DNA of 49,731 nucleotides from Candidatus Merdivivens pullistercoris (GTDB lineage Bacteria; Bacteroidota; Bacteroidia; Bacteroidales; UBA932): NCBI GenBank assembly GCA_017694935.1, contig JADIME010000016.1, positions 1 to 49,731 of the forward strand, read 5' to 3'. Shown piece by piece: positions 33,873 to 42,206 of this stretch (position 1 is its first letter; each line of letters starts with the position of its first letter). The notes under the pieces were generated by a model. It saw only the letters and a program-made list of their open reading frames with translations, ran no database searches and was not told where the DNA came from. The position numbers and the translations under genes were made by a program.

Positions 33873-35189
33873 ATGAAAAGATTGTTTATTGTCTTGTCTG
33901 TGCTTCTTTCGACACAGTTCGCGTTTGCACAGTCCAATGCCGTACTGAATGCTTTGAATGATGTAGAGAAAGCAAAAACGGCGATTGAAAACCCTAAAAA
34001 GGCCGCCAAGCCGGCATCATGGATTAAACTCGGCGAAGCGCATGTGAAAGTTTACGAGGCTCCTGTTTCGAATGTGGTTTTGGGCATGTCTCAGATTGAG
34101 ACCCAGATGCTTCTCGGAGGCATGACTCCTTCTTCTTCCGAGGAGGTGATACTCAACGGGGCTGCTTACCGCAAGGATGTTTATCCGGAATTCAATCTTT
34201 ATTATGATGCTTCCGGAATGCTTGTGATTGCAGAAGTCACGAAACTTCCGTACCCTGATCCTCTCGGAGAGGCTGTCAAAGCATATATGAAGGCCGGTGA
34301 GCTCGAAACAAAAGAAAAGGGGCTTGAAAAAGTCAAGGAAGGTCTTTCATATGTTGCCACCAAGTATTTCGATGAAGGAATGACCATGTACAATCTGGCA
34401 CGTTTCCGCGATGCATCCGACTGTTTCGTGAAAAGCATGGACATTTCAGCCTGCAAGTATATTGGCAAGATCGATACCCTTGCCATTTACGATGCCGGCT
34501 TCACGGCGGCCCTTGCAGGCGATACGACACGTGCCATAGACATGTTTACGAAATGCGTGGAAATCGAGCACTATGAAAACGGTGACGTGTTCTCAAGGCT
34601 CGCTGACCTTTATATAGGAAGCGGTGACGTACAGAAAGGCAAAGCGGTTCTGGAACAAGGCTTTAAACTCTTCCCTTCAAGCCAGGCAATCATAATAAGC
34701 CTTATCAATTATTATCTGGACAGTGATGAAGACCCGGAAACCCTCTTCGCGCTTATAGCAGAAGCCAAGGCCAATGAACCTAACAATGCATCATTGTATT
34801 ATGTTGAAGGCGACATATACAAAGGCATGGGCGATGTGCAGAAAGCTTTGGAATGCTATTACAAGTCATACGAAATAGACAATACTTACATGTTCGGCCT
34901 TTTTGCTGCCGGCGCGTTGTGGTATGACGAAGCCGTAAGGGTTTCGGAAATCGCCCAGAAAGAAATGGACGATACGAAATACATGGCCCTTGTGGATGAA
35001 TTCGAAGGCTATATGCTGAATGCCGTAGAGCCGTTCGAAAAACTTTTCGGCGCGACAGATGATGTTGAATTCAAACGCGCGGCAGCCGAGTATCTCAAGA
35101 GCATCTATTTCCGTTTCCGCGACAGGGACCAGAAATATGCCGACGGTTATCATAAATACGAGGAGTACCTCAATTCGCTCGGACAGTAA
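33873..35189 (+). CDS. Periplasmic TPR-repeat protein
   Basis: A 438-residue protein with a signal peptide (cut after FAFAQ, about 20). The first 130 residues are of unclear fold; residues about 160-360 are TPR-like helical pairs (for example YDAGFTAALAGDTTRAIDMFTKCVEI and ASLYYVEGDIYKGMGDVQKALECYYKSYEID). It is a tetratricopeptide scaffold protein facing the periplasm or the inner side of the outer membrane. It is likely cotranscribed with gyrA, a link with no obvious functional sense. The operon ends in the terminator at 35209-35250. Confidence 0.87.
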   Translation: MKRLFIVLSVLLSTQFAFAQSNAVLNALNDVEKAKTAIENPKKAAKPASWIKLGEAHVKVYEAPVSNVVLGMSQIETQMLLGGMTPSSSEEVILNGAAYRKDVYPEFNLYYDASGMLVIAEVTKLPYPDPLGEAVKAYMKAGELETKEKGLEKVKEGLSYVATKYFDEGMTMYNLARFRDASDCFVKSMDISACKYIGKIDTLAIYDAGFTAALAGDTTRAIDMFTKCVEIEHYENGDVFSRLADLYIGSGDVQKGKAVLEQGFKLFPSSQAIIISLINYYLDSDEDPETLFALIAEAKANEPNNASLYYVEGDIYKGMGDVQKALECYYKSYEIDNTYMFGLFAAGALWYDEAVRVSEIAQKEMDDTKYMALVDEFEGYMLNAVEPFEKLFGATDDVEFKRAAAEYLKSIYFRFRDRDQKYADGYHKYEEYLNSLGQ

Positions 35190-35208
35190 ACATGGTTGTT
35201 AATCTTTT

Positions 35209-35250
35209 AACCGGCGGTATGGCGGCTCAGGCCTGCTTGCCGCCGGTTTT
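35209..35250 (+). terminator. Terminator of the gyrA-TPR operon
   Basis: AACCGGCGG (35209-35217) pairs with CCGCCGGTT (35240-35248), followed by TTTT and AT-rich DNA. It lies 20 bases past the TPR stop codon. Confidence 0.75.
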
Positions 35251-35265
35251 ATAATTGGATGTATT

Positions 35266-37380
35266 ATGAAATGCTTTAAATTGATCATTGCCTTTTCCCT
35301 GTTGGCGTTTTTCCCGTCTGTTTCTTCGGCCGACGAGGGGATGTGGCTGCCTGCACTTATTTCGCAACGCATAGACGACATGCAGGCCAAGGGCTTTAAA
35401 CTGGATGCCGAGGATATATACAGTATCAATCAGGCGTCTTTGAAAGATGCCGTAGTGCTTTTCAACGGAGGATGTACCGGAGAGTTGGTCTCGGACAAAG
35501 GGCTTTTGCTGACCAACCACCATTGCGGCTACGGGGCGATCCAACGCCACAGTTCTGTCGAGCATGATTATCTGAAAGACGGTTTTTGGGCAATGTCCCT
35601 TGAAGAAGAGCTTCCTAACGAGGGGTTGTGGGTGGCGTTCCTTGTCAGGATGGAAGATGTGACCGGGCGGATATTGGAAGGATATGATGTTTCCATGAGT
35701 GAAAGACAGAGAGATTCTCTGATAGAAGCCAACGGGGCGCGCATAAAGGAGGCCGCTGTTGCCGAAGGCCCTTCATATGAGGCTTCTGTCGAACCGATGT
35801 ATTACGGGAACCAGTATTTCCTTTTCGTTTACCAGAAATTCGATGATGTACGCCTTGTCGGCGCTCCTCCTTCGTCCATAGGGAAATTCGGCGGCGATAC
35901 GGACAATTGGATGTGGCCGAGGCATACGGGAGACTTCTCCATTTTCAGGATTTATGCGGATAAAGACAACAATCCGGCCCCGTATTCCGAAGACAATGTG
36001 CCGTACAGGCCTAAAAAATTCTTCAGGATTTCCACGGCTGGAATTTCCGAAGGAGACTTCACTTTCGTATACGGTTTTCCGGGAAGCACGCAGGAATATG
36101 TGCATTCGGACGCGATAAGGTACATAGAAGATATGAACCCCAAGAAGATCGCTCTCAGGAGCGAGAGACTTGCCATAATGAAAAAATATATGGCGGCGGA
36201 TCAGGACATAAGGATACGTTATTCTTCCAAACAGGCAAATGTGGCCAATGCATGGAAAAAATGGCAGGGAGAGCATAAAGGCCTTGTAAAACTGGATACT
36301 TACGGTACAAAGAAAGCCTTCGAGGAGCAATTCGCGAAGTGGGCCCAGGATGGCGGATATGAAGGTTATATCGGTCTGACGGATTCGCTTTCAAGACTTT
36401 ATGGCGAAATGTACCCGTATTCGTACGCCATGGATTATTATGCGGAGTCGCTCAACGGTGTGGATGCTTTCAGGTTTGCCCGCAATGTGGGGAATTACAT
36501 CTCCCATAATGGAACCGAGGGACTTGAAAGATTCATCGAAAGTTTTTTCAAAGACTATTATTATCCTATAGATGAGGAGACTTTTGCGTTTATGGCGGAA
36601 AAGTTCAATGAAGACGTGCCGAATGATTTCAAACCGGAGTATCTGAAACAGGAGTTTTCCCGTCTCGGCTCTGTCGGTGCGGTTATTGATTCCATATTTG
36701 CCGTGTCGCTTTTTACAGACAGGGAGAAGGCTCTCGGAATAGCCTCGTTGGATTCCGCCGGGGCCATGAATGCCGTGCACTCCGATCCTCTGTACAGACT
36801 GGCGGATTCGTATTATTCCAATGTGGCCGTCCTTGCTTCCGCCGCATCGGAAATGAGCAGCCGCATAGCGCTTATGAACAGGACTTATATGAGGGGACAG
36901 ATGGAATTTCTCAAGGACAAGACGTTCTATCCGGACGCAAACCTTACTTTGCGGGTTTCTTACGGCAAGGTCGAGGGTTTCGAGCCTTCCGACGGAGTGG
37001 TATACTTGCCGGTATCGACTTTGGAGGGCATAATCGAGAAAGACAATCCGGAGATTTTCGATTACGATATCCCGCAGAAACTCAGGGACCTGTATGCGGC
37101 AAAGGATTACGGGCGCTGGGAAGTGGACGGGACTGTGCCGGTATGTTTCCTCGCGACCAACCATACTTCCGGGGGAAACTCGGGAAGCCCGGTTATCAAT
37201 GCCGACGGCAATCTTGTAGGAATCAATTTCGACAGGGTATGGGAAGGCACGATGAGCGACCTTGCTTTCGATCCTGAACTCTGCCGCAATATTTCTCTTG
37301 ATATAAGGTACGTGCTTTTCCTTATAGACAAGTATGCCGGAGCGCGGAATATTCTGGATGAACTTACGCTTGTGGATTGA
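35266..37380 (+). CDS. dpp11: Dipeptidyl-peptidase 11 (S46 family, Asp/Glu-specific)
   Basis: Periplasmic serine exopeptidase that frees dipeptides with Asp or Glu in the second position. The 704-residue protein has a signal peptide (about 1-22, VSSADEG). Its catalytic triad is His85 (LLLTNHHCGYG), an Asp in FGGDTDNWMWPRHTGDF and Ser639 (GGNSGSPV). The specificity residue 18 positions past the Ser is Arg657 (INFDRVWEG). In P. gingivalis DPP11 this Arg confers acidic specificity, while DPP7 has Gly. This points to peptide and amino-acid fermentation. A foldback repeat starts directly after the stop codon. Confidence 0.94.
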   Translation: MKCFKLIIAFSLLAFFPSVSSADEGMWLPALISQRIDDMQAKGFKLDAEDIYSINQASLKDAVVLFNGGCTGELVSDKGLLLTNHHCGYGAIQRHSSVEHDYLKDGFWAMSLEEELPNEGLWVAFLVRMEDVTGRILEGYDVSMSERQRDSLIEANGARIKEAAVAEGPSYEASVEPMYYGNQYFLFVYQKFDDVRLVGAPPSSIGKFGGDTDNWMWPRHTGDFSIFRIYADKDNNPAPYSEDNVPYRPKKFFRISTAGISEGDFTFVYGFPGSTQEYVHSDAIRYIEDMNPKKIALRSERLAIMKKYMAADQDIRIRYSSKQANVANAWKKWQGEHKGLVKLDTYGTKKAFEEQFAKWAQDGGYEGYIGLTDSLSRLYGEMYPYSYAMDYYAESLNGVDAFRFARNVGNYISHNGTEGLERFIESFFKDYYYPIDEETFAFMAEKFNEDVPNDFKPEYLKQEFSRLGSVGAVIDSIFAVSLFTDREKALGIASLDSAGAMNAVHSDPLYRLADSYYSNVAVLASAASEMSSRIALMNRTYMRGQMEFLKDKTFYPDANLTLRVSYGKVEGFEPSDGVVYLPVSTLEGIIEKDNPEIFDYDIPQKLRDLYAAKDYGRWEVDGTVPVCFLATNHTSGGNSGSPVINADGNLVGINFDRVWEGTMSDLAFDPELCRNISLDIRYVLFLIDKYAGARNILDELTLVD

Positions 37381-37502
37381 GGAGGTTGGCCCAAAAGGGT
37401 AATTTCTGCGTTACGCTTGATTCGAAAATCCTCATGTACGACAGTACACTCCGGTTTTCTCATCTGCGCAAGCCTTGAAATTCCTCCTTTTGGGCCCCCT
37501 CC
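37381..37502. repeat. Foldback repeat directly after dpp11
   Basis: A 122-base palindromic segment. GGAGG (37381-37385) faces CCTCC (37498-37502). GGCCCAAAAGG (37388-37398) faces CCTTTTGGGCC (37486-37496). AATTTC (37401-37406) faces GAAATT (37477-37482). The centre is TGTACGACAGTACA. It is unlike the first MITE family in sequence but has the same design. It starts at the base after the dpp11 stop codon and may also end that transcript. The core with TCCTCATGTAC and GTACACTCCGG recalls repeats I have seen between Bacteroidetes genes. Confidence 0.7.
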
Positions 37503-37569
37503 TTAGAAGCGGGAGTCGTCTGCATGCGGTCGCCTTTGCAAAACCGCCGGAAAGGGGGGACTGTTGCTT

Positions 37570-38532
37570 TCAAGGAAGGGATGCGACTGTTTCCGTAATC
37601 CATATCAGGAGACCGATGGAGCCGGACAAGAACTTTCCGCAGACAATGCCGGCTGCCGGCCATAGCGCGTAAAGCCCGATAGAAGCTATAGTAAGGGCGA
37701 GTATTACTGAGCTTAATGGCACGCAAAGCAGGTTGGTGACAAGAAAATATTTTGGAAAATAGCCGAAATACCACATTATCAGAGGCAATGTGGATATCTG
37801 GCAGGCTATTGACAGGGCGATGGTATTCCATATATACTTCATCGCCCTGTTTTTTGTATATATTAGGTCTTTCAGGTACGGGAAAATAGTGAAAATGCCG
37901 ATCATCGCACAGTAGGAAAGCTGCAGGCCTACGTCCATGGCGGCGGACGGATCAAGGGAAAGTATTATTATCGCGCTGAGTGCAAGTACCCATAGCGGTT
38001 TCTGCTTCCGTCCGAAGATATGTGCCGTTTCGTAGATGGCTATCATTACGAATGCCCTTGCTATCGAACCTGACATTCCCGTCATAACCGAATAAATGAA
38101 CAACAATGCGACAGTCGCGGACCCTTTGACCGCATTCCCGGCCCTGTTTTTTGGAATGAAGGCTAAAAATGCATTTATGATGGCATAGAGTATGCTGAGG
38201 TGCATCCCTGACAGGGCGAGCAAGTGCGATACCCCGCTTATACGGAAATATTCCTTGTATTTCCACTGTATTCCGGATCTGTCCCCGAGGAAAAGGGCTT
38301 TTGCGAATGCCGCCCCTGTCGTATCGCCGGGCATTGAATGTTCTATGGCCTTGTCGCATTTTTCATACAGTGCCGTGGCCAACGGAAATGCCATGTCCGG
38401 CGATGCCGTCCCTGATGTTATCCTGATATAAATGAATGCGGCGAGATATGCCGCCGTTATGATGGATATTGCGATCCTTATTCCGAGTCCGTCCCTTCCC
38501 ATAAGCTCCCTCACTTTCGAAATGCGCTGCAA
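37570..38532 (-). CDS. Short ComEC/Rec2-type competence membrane protein
   Basis: A 320-residue polytopic membrane protein matching the ComEC competence domain: GVSHLLALSGMHLSILYAI, MSGSIARAFVMI and VGLQLSYCAMIGIF. Full ComEC proteins have 600-800 residues with an N-terminal OB-like DUF4131 domain and often a C-terminal MBL nuclease domain; both are absent here. No remains of them are seen next to the gene, so this is a compact form or an old truncation. Whether it still moves DNA is uncertain. It diverges from ackA. Confidence 0.87.
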   Translation of the reverse strand: MQRISKVRELMGRDGLGIRIAISIITAAYLAAFIYIRITSGTASPDMAFPLATALYEKCDKAIEHSMPGDTTGAAFAKALFLGDRSGIQWKYKEYFRISGVSHLLALSGMHLSILYAIINAFLAFIPKNRAGNAVKGSATVALLFIYSVMTGMSGSIARAFVMIAIYETAHIFGRKQKPLWVLALSAIIILSLDPSAAMDVGLQLSYCAMIGIFTIFPYLKDLIYTKNRAMKYIWNTIALSIACQISTLPLIMWYFGYFPKYFLVTNLLCVPLSSVILALTIASIGLYALWPAAGIVCGKFLSGSIGLLIWITETVASLP

Positions 38533-38543
38533 TTTAGGTATTT

Positions 38544-38575
38544 TTTGCTAATTTATTATTAAATTCATACTTTTG
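38544..38575 (+). promoter_or_regulatory. Promoter of ackA-ptb-buk
   Basis: TTTG (38544-38547), 20 bases, then TACTTTTG (38568-38575): full consensus. The predicted transcript start near 38582 supports ATG 38596 (or 38602) over an earlier in-frame start at 38575. Confidence 0.7.
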
Positions 38576-38595
38576 TGTCCTGCTTTATAATTTCA

Positions 38596-39822
38596 ATGAA
38601 AATGAAGGTACTTGTATTGAATTGCGGTAGCTCCTCCCTGAAATATCAGTTGCTCGATATGAGGAGCGAGGATGATTATGAGCTGAAGGCCAAAGGGCTT
38701 GTGGAACGCATAGGCATGGACATGTCCGTCCTTACCCATCGCAAGACGGGAGCCGACAAATATGTGGTAGAAATGCCCATAACCGATCATAAAGTCGCAA
38801 TATCCTGTGTTTTCAAGGAACTGCTTGATGGAAACCACGGGGTGATTTCTTCCGTGAAGGAGATAGAGGCGGTCGGCCACAGGGTAGCCCACGGAGGCGA
38901 ATTTTTTACCGACAGTGTCCTCGTGGATGCCGATGCGGAAAAGAAGATTGAGGCATGCTGCGAAATAGCCCCTCTTCATAACCCTGCCAATCTGCTTGGT
39001 ATCAGGGCGGTGGCCGAATTGCTGCCGGGTATTCCGCAGGTAGCCGCATTCGATACCTCGTTCCATTCGACAATGCCGGACTATGCATACCTGTATGCTT
39101 TGCCGTATGAGTATTACGAAAAATACAAGGTGCGCCGTTACGGTTTTCACGGTACATCGCACAAATATGTGGCTGAAAAGGCATGCAGAATGCTCGGCAG
39201 GAGGATGGAGGATCTGAAGATTATCACCTGCCATCTCGGCAACGGAAGTTCGATTACGGCCATACAGAACGGCAAGTCCATAGACACTTCGATGGGATTC
39301 ACCCCTTTGGAGGGCCTGATAATGGGTACCCGCAGCGGGAACGTGGATCCGGGAGCAGTCGCATACATTCAGGAAAAAGAGGGAATGACCGCTTCCGAAA
39401 TGAATACGGTACTGAACAAGAAAAGCGGCTTTCTCGGGCTATCCGGCATATCATCCGATTGCCGTGACCTTACTGATGCGGCGGATGCGGGAAACGAGCG
39501 GGCAAAACTGGTGCTGAAAAAGCTGGCATACGACATAATGAAATATATCGGAGCTTATTCGGCCGTGATGGACGGTGTGGATCTGGTTATATTCACCGGT
39601 GGAATAGGGGAGAACAACCGCAGCATGCGCAGGGTCGTGTGCGAACACCTTGATTTCCTCGGCGTGGAATTCGATTACGAGGCCAACGACCGTGTGTCCG
39701 GCGAAGACGTGATACTTACGAAGCCGGGCGCGAAGACAGTGGTAATGGCATTGACTACCAATGAAGAACTCGTCATTGCCCGCGATACTATGAGATTGGC
39801 CGGCGGAATAAAGAACAATTAA
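38596..39822 (+). CDS. ackA: Acetate kinase
   Basis: Makes ATP from acetyl phosphate and ADP, releasing acetate. The 408-residue protein has all family marks: VLVLNCGSSSLKYQLL, VGHRVAHGG, FDTSFHSTMP, RRYGFHGTSHKYV, CHLGNGSSI and MGTRSGNVDPG. ATG 38602 is an equally good start. Its usual partner Pta is not here; the next gene is phosphate butyryltransferase. Acting on a broader range of acyl phosphates is possible but cannot be read from the sequence. Confidence 0.96.
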   Translation: MKMKVLVLNCGSSSLKYQLLDMRSEDDYELKAKGLVERIGMDMSVLTHRKTGADKYVVEMPITDHKVAISCVFKELLDGNHGVISSVKEIEAVGHRVAHGGEFFTDSVLVDADAEKKIEACCEIAPLHNPANLLGIRAVAELLPGIPQVAAFDTSFHSTMPDYAYLYALPYEYYEKYKVRRYGFHGTSHKYVAEKACRMLGRRMEDLKIITCHLGNGSSITAIQNGKSIDTSMGFTPLEGLIMGTRSGNVDPGAVAYIQEKEGMTASEMNTVLNKKSGFLGLSGISSDCRDLTDAADAGNERAKLVLKKLAYDIMKYIGAYSAVMDGVDLVIFTGGIGENNRSMRRVVCEHLDFLGVEFDYEANDRVSGEDVILTKPGAKTVVMALTTNEELVIARDTMRLAGGIKNN

Positions 39823-39842
39823 TTGATTTTAAAAACATAGCT

Positions 39843-40748
39843 ATGATTAAAAGTTTCGAAGACATTTTTACCGAGCTTAAGTCCAAACAGAAAAAAAGAC
39901 TCGTAGCGGCATGGGCAGTGGACGACCATACCGTGACTGCTGCCTACCGTGCAGCGGAAATGGGAATCGTTGATGTTACCCTTGTGGGCAACGAGAAGAT
40001 GATCCATGAGGTTTGTCAGGCAGAAAAACTGGATCCGTCTGTATTCAGGATCATAAACAATGAAGACGAGCTTGCTTCAATAGCGGCGGCAGTGGACATG
40101 ATCAATGCGGGAGAAGGCGACATACTGATGAAAGGCCTTTGCTCCACGGACAAATTCATGAGGGGCATCCTTAACAAGGAACGCGGGCTGCTTCCTCCAA
40201 AGGCCGTTCTTAGCCACGTTGCCGTAGTGCAGTCGCCAAACTATCACAAACTCCTTATTCTCGGTGATATGGCAGTAATTCCTCTTCCTGATCTGAAACA
40301 AAAGGAAGCAATTGCCAGATATCTTGTCAATACGGCTCATGCGATGGGCATAGAAAAACCTAAACTCGCCATTATCGCTGCCACCGAGCAGATGCTGTCT
40401 GGAATGCAGGCTTGCGTGGATGCGGCCATCATAGCAAAAGAGGCAGACAGAGGACAGCTCAAAGGCTGTGTCGCAGACGGCCCTCTTGCACTTGACGTCG
40501 CGATAGATGCCGAATCCGTAGCAGTGAAGAAGGTCGTAAGCCCTGTCGCAGGTGATGCAGACTGCCTCCTGTTCCCTAACATCGAATCTGCAAACGTATT
40601 TTACAAAGTCAATTCAAAACTTTGCAAAGGCGTGAAGATGGGTGCCATGGTTGCCGGCGCGAAAGCTCCGTGCGTGCTTGCAAGCCGTGCGGATTCCATA
40701 GATACCAAGTTGAACTCGATAGCCCTTGCGGCTTTGTCGGCTAAATAA
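39843..40748 (+). CDS. ptb: Phosphate butyryltransferase
   Basis: Moves an acyl group from CoA to phosphate (butyryl-CoA to butyryl phosphate; many members also take branched or propionyl-CoA). The 301-residue protein belongs to the phosphate acetyl/butyryltransferase family: GDILMKGLCSTDKFMRGIL, LSHVAVVQSPNYHKLLILGDMA, VADGPLALDVAID and CLLFPNIESANVFYK. It is short, as Ptb is, not of the long Pta type. It lies 20 bases after ackA and 10 before buk, so the three form one operon. Confidence 0.93.
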   Translation: MIKSFEDIFTELKSKQKKRLVAAWAVDDHTVTAAYRAAEMGIVDVTLVGNEKMIHEVCQAEKLDPSVFRIINNEDELASIAAAVDMINAGEGDILMKGLCSTDKFMRGILNKERGLLPPKAVLSHVAVVQSPNYHKLLILGDMAVIPLPDLKQKEAIARYLVNTAHAMGIEKPKLAIIAATEQMLSGMQACVDAAIIAKEADRGQLKGCVADGPLALDVAIDAESVAVKKVVSPVAGDADCLLFPNIESANVFYKVNSKLCKGVKMGAMVAGAKAPCVLASRADSIDTKLNSIALAALSAK

Positions 40749-40758
40749 TCTGATCGGC

Positions 40759-41850
40759 ATGGCACATAGGATATTAGTAATCAATCCAGGCTCGACTTCT
40801 ACCAAGATAGCCATATTCGAAGGAAGCAATCAGATCTACAAAGAGACTTTGAGGCATTCGACCGAGGTCATATCTTCATACCCTAACGTCAGTTCACAGA
40901 AGGATTTCCGTTACGAGGCCATAGTAAAGGCTCTGGAAACGGCCGGCGTAGGCGTGGAGACACTTGATGCGGTCATGGGACGCGGCGGTCTTGTAAAACC
41001 TAACCGTGCAGGCTCGTATGTGGTGAATGACAAGATGATATCCGACCTTGCAAATGCGGTTTACGGAGAACATGCCAGCAATCTCGGGGCGATACTTGCC
41101 GATACCATTGCCAGACAGGCCAATCTGAAGAACGGGAACGATGCATGCAAGGCTTATATAGCCGACCCTGTTACAGTGGACGAACTGTCTGATCTCGCAC
41201 GTATGACAGGACATCCGAAATTCCCTAAGCAGAGCATATTCCATGCGCTCAATTCGAGGGCTGTCGTAAGGCGTTACGCCAAGGAATGCGGCAAAAAGGC
41301 GGATGAGCTGAATGTCATAGTTGCCCACCTCGGCGGCGGAGTGTCTATTTCCCTGCATGAGAAAGGCATGACCACGGACGTAAACGATGCCTTGAACGGA
41401 GAAGGTCCTTTCAGCCCTGAACGTACCGGAGGAGTTACCGCCCTTACGATGGCAAAGATGTGTTTCAGCGGCGAATACACTTTCGATCAGATCAAGCGCA
41501 TGATTGTAGGCGAAGGCGGCGCGGTTGCACATCTCGGGACAAATGACTTCTTCAAGGTCGAAGATGACTACAAGGCCGGAGATCCTGCGACTATCAAGTT
41601 CGTGGATTCCCTCGCTTACCATGTTGCCAAATCCATAGGCGGACTGGCTGCGGCAGTCAGCGGCAAAGTGGATGCCATCATCCTTACCGGAGGCATAGCT
41701 TATTACAGGCATCTTTGCGACATGATCGCCGAGAGGGTAAGTTTCCTTGCCCCTGTGGTGCATTATCCTGGTGAAGACGAGATGCAGGCACTTGCGGAAT
41801 GCGCCGAGATGGTACTCAGCGGCGAGACAACGGCAAGGATTTACGAGTAA
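40759..41850 (+). CDS. buk: Butyrate kinase
   Basis: Converts the acyl phosphate made by Ptb to the free acid with ATP gain. The 363-residue protein has the family pattern RILVINPGSTSTKIAIFE, MGRGGLVKPN, AHLGGGVSISLHEKGMTTDVNDALNGEGPFSPERTGG-like block (about 200-235), GEGGAVAHLGTND and ILTGGIAYY. ATG 40759 matches the usual start. The ptb-buk pair gives a terminal route to butyrate or branched-chain acids; bcd/etf/thl genes would be needed for butyrate and are not in the window. Confidence 0.94.
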   Translation: MAHRILVINPGSTSTKIAIFEGSNQIYKETLRHSTEVISSYPNVSSQKDFRYEAIVKALETAGVGVETLDAVMGRGGLVKPNRAGSYVVNDKMISDLANAVYGEHASNLGAILADTIARQANLKNGNDACKAYIADPVTVDELSDLARMTGHPKFPKQSIFHALNSRAVVRRYAKECGKKADELNVIVAHLGGGVSISLHEKGMTTDVNDALNGEGPFSPERTGGVTALTMAKMCFSGEYTFDQIKRMIVGEGGAVAHLGTNDFFKVEDDYKAGDPATIKFVDSLAYHVAKSIGGLAAAVSGKVDAIILTGGIAYYRHLCDMIAERVSFLAPVVHYPGEDEMQALAECAEMVLSGETTARIYE

Positions 41851-41914
41851 TCGATGGCGTGTCATCGGTGCGCTGCGGTGTGTCACCAGTGCAGTGTGTC
41901 ATATGCTTACTTAT

Positions 41915-42043
41915 CGGGAAAGTGAAACGAAAATGTCGGAAAATGGTTCACTTTCCCGCTATGAAATGAAGAAAGAAAGGGGATAATGCAGATACTACGG
42001 GGGAAAGTGCATCGGATTCGTGGAAAAATTGTTCACTTTCCCG
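41915..42043. repeat. Pair of related hairpins with GTTCACTTTCCCG arms
   Basis: Hairpin 1: GGGAAAGTGAA (41916-41926) with TTCACTTTCCC (41947-41957), a perfect 11-base stem extended by a C-G pair. Hairpin 2: GGGAAAGTG (42001-42009) with CACTTTCCC (42034-42042). The right arms GTTCACTTTCCCG recur exactly 85 bases apart and both follow a GGAAAAT/GGAAAAA run. It looks like a duplicated foldback unit. Confidence 0.65.
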
Positions 42044-42058
42044 GTAGCGCATTAGATA

Positions 42059-42102
42059 AAACAAGGATATGGGTGGTTTTTAATCCGCCCATATCCTTGT
42101 TT
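42059..42102. terminator. Bidirectional terminator between buk and rho
   Basis: An 18-pair stem (42059-42076 with 42085-42102, one G-T pair) around an 8-base T-rich loop. The bases of the stem are AAACAAGG and CCTTGTTT, so either strand ends in a T-rich run. It fits the convergent layout of buk and rho. Confidence 0.8.
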
Positions 42103-42109
42103 GGTTTTA

Positions 42110-42206
42110 AGGATACTGATAATCAGTGCGTTCTAAGGTTCGAAATGCAGCACAATCACGCTAAATAGCAAAGTCGCGGATTGTGAAATATCAATCACTG
42201 TATCCT
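42110..42206. repeat. Nested inverted repeat touching the rho stop codon
   Basis: AGGATAC (42110-42116) faces GTATCCT (42200-42206), each next to TGAT/ATCA. Inside, CACAATC (42151-42157) faces GATTGTG (42179-42185), and ACTGATAATCAGT (42115-42127) is itself a palindrome. The rho stop codon TAG lies in the outer right arm. It may be a further non-coding element or a structured 3-prime end. Confidence 0.5.

Larger units (their letters stand above)
41851..42204. other. Gene-free stretch between buk and rho
   Basis: 354 bases without a convincing gene. From left to right it holds imperfect GTGTCA-rich repeats (41860-41903), two look-alike hairpins, a bidirectional terminator and a nested inverted repeat next to the rho stop codon. 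Short ORFs at 41747-41986 and 41986-42168 follow these repeats and show no protein-like pattern. Confidence 0.7.

Noticed and set aside
41915-42043. CRISPR-like array
   Set aside because: There are only two units, which are palindromic, with no regular spacers and no cas genes in the window.
41747-42168. Two short plus-strand ORFs after buk (79 and 60 codons)
   Set aside because: The first starts inside buk, and both run through the repeated hairpins; the protein sequences show nothing sensible.
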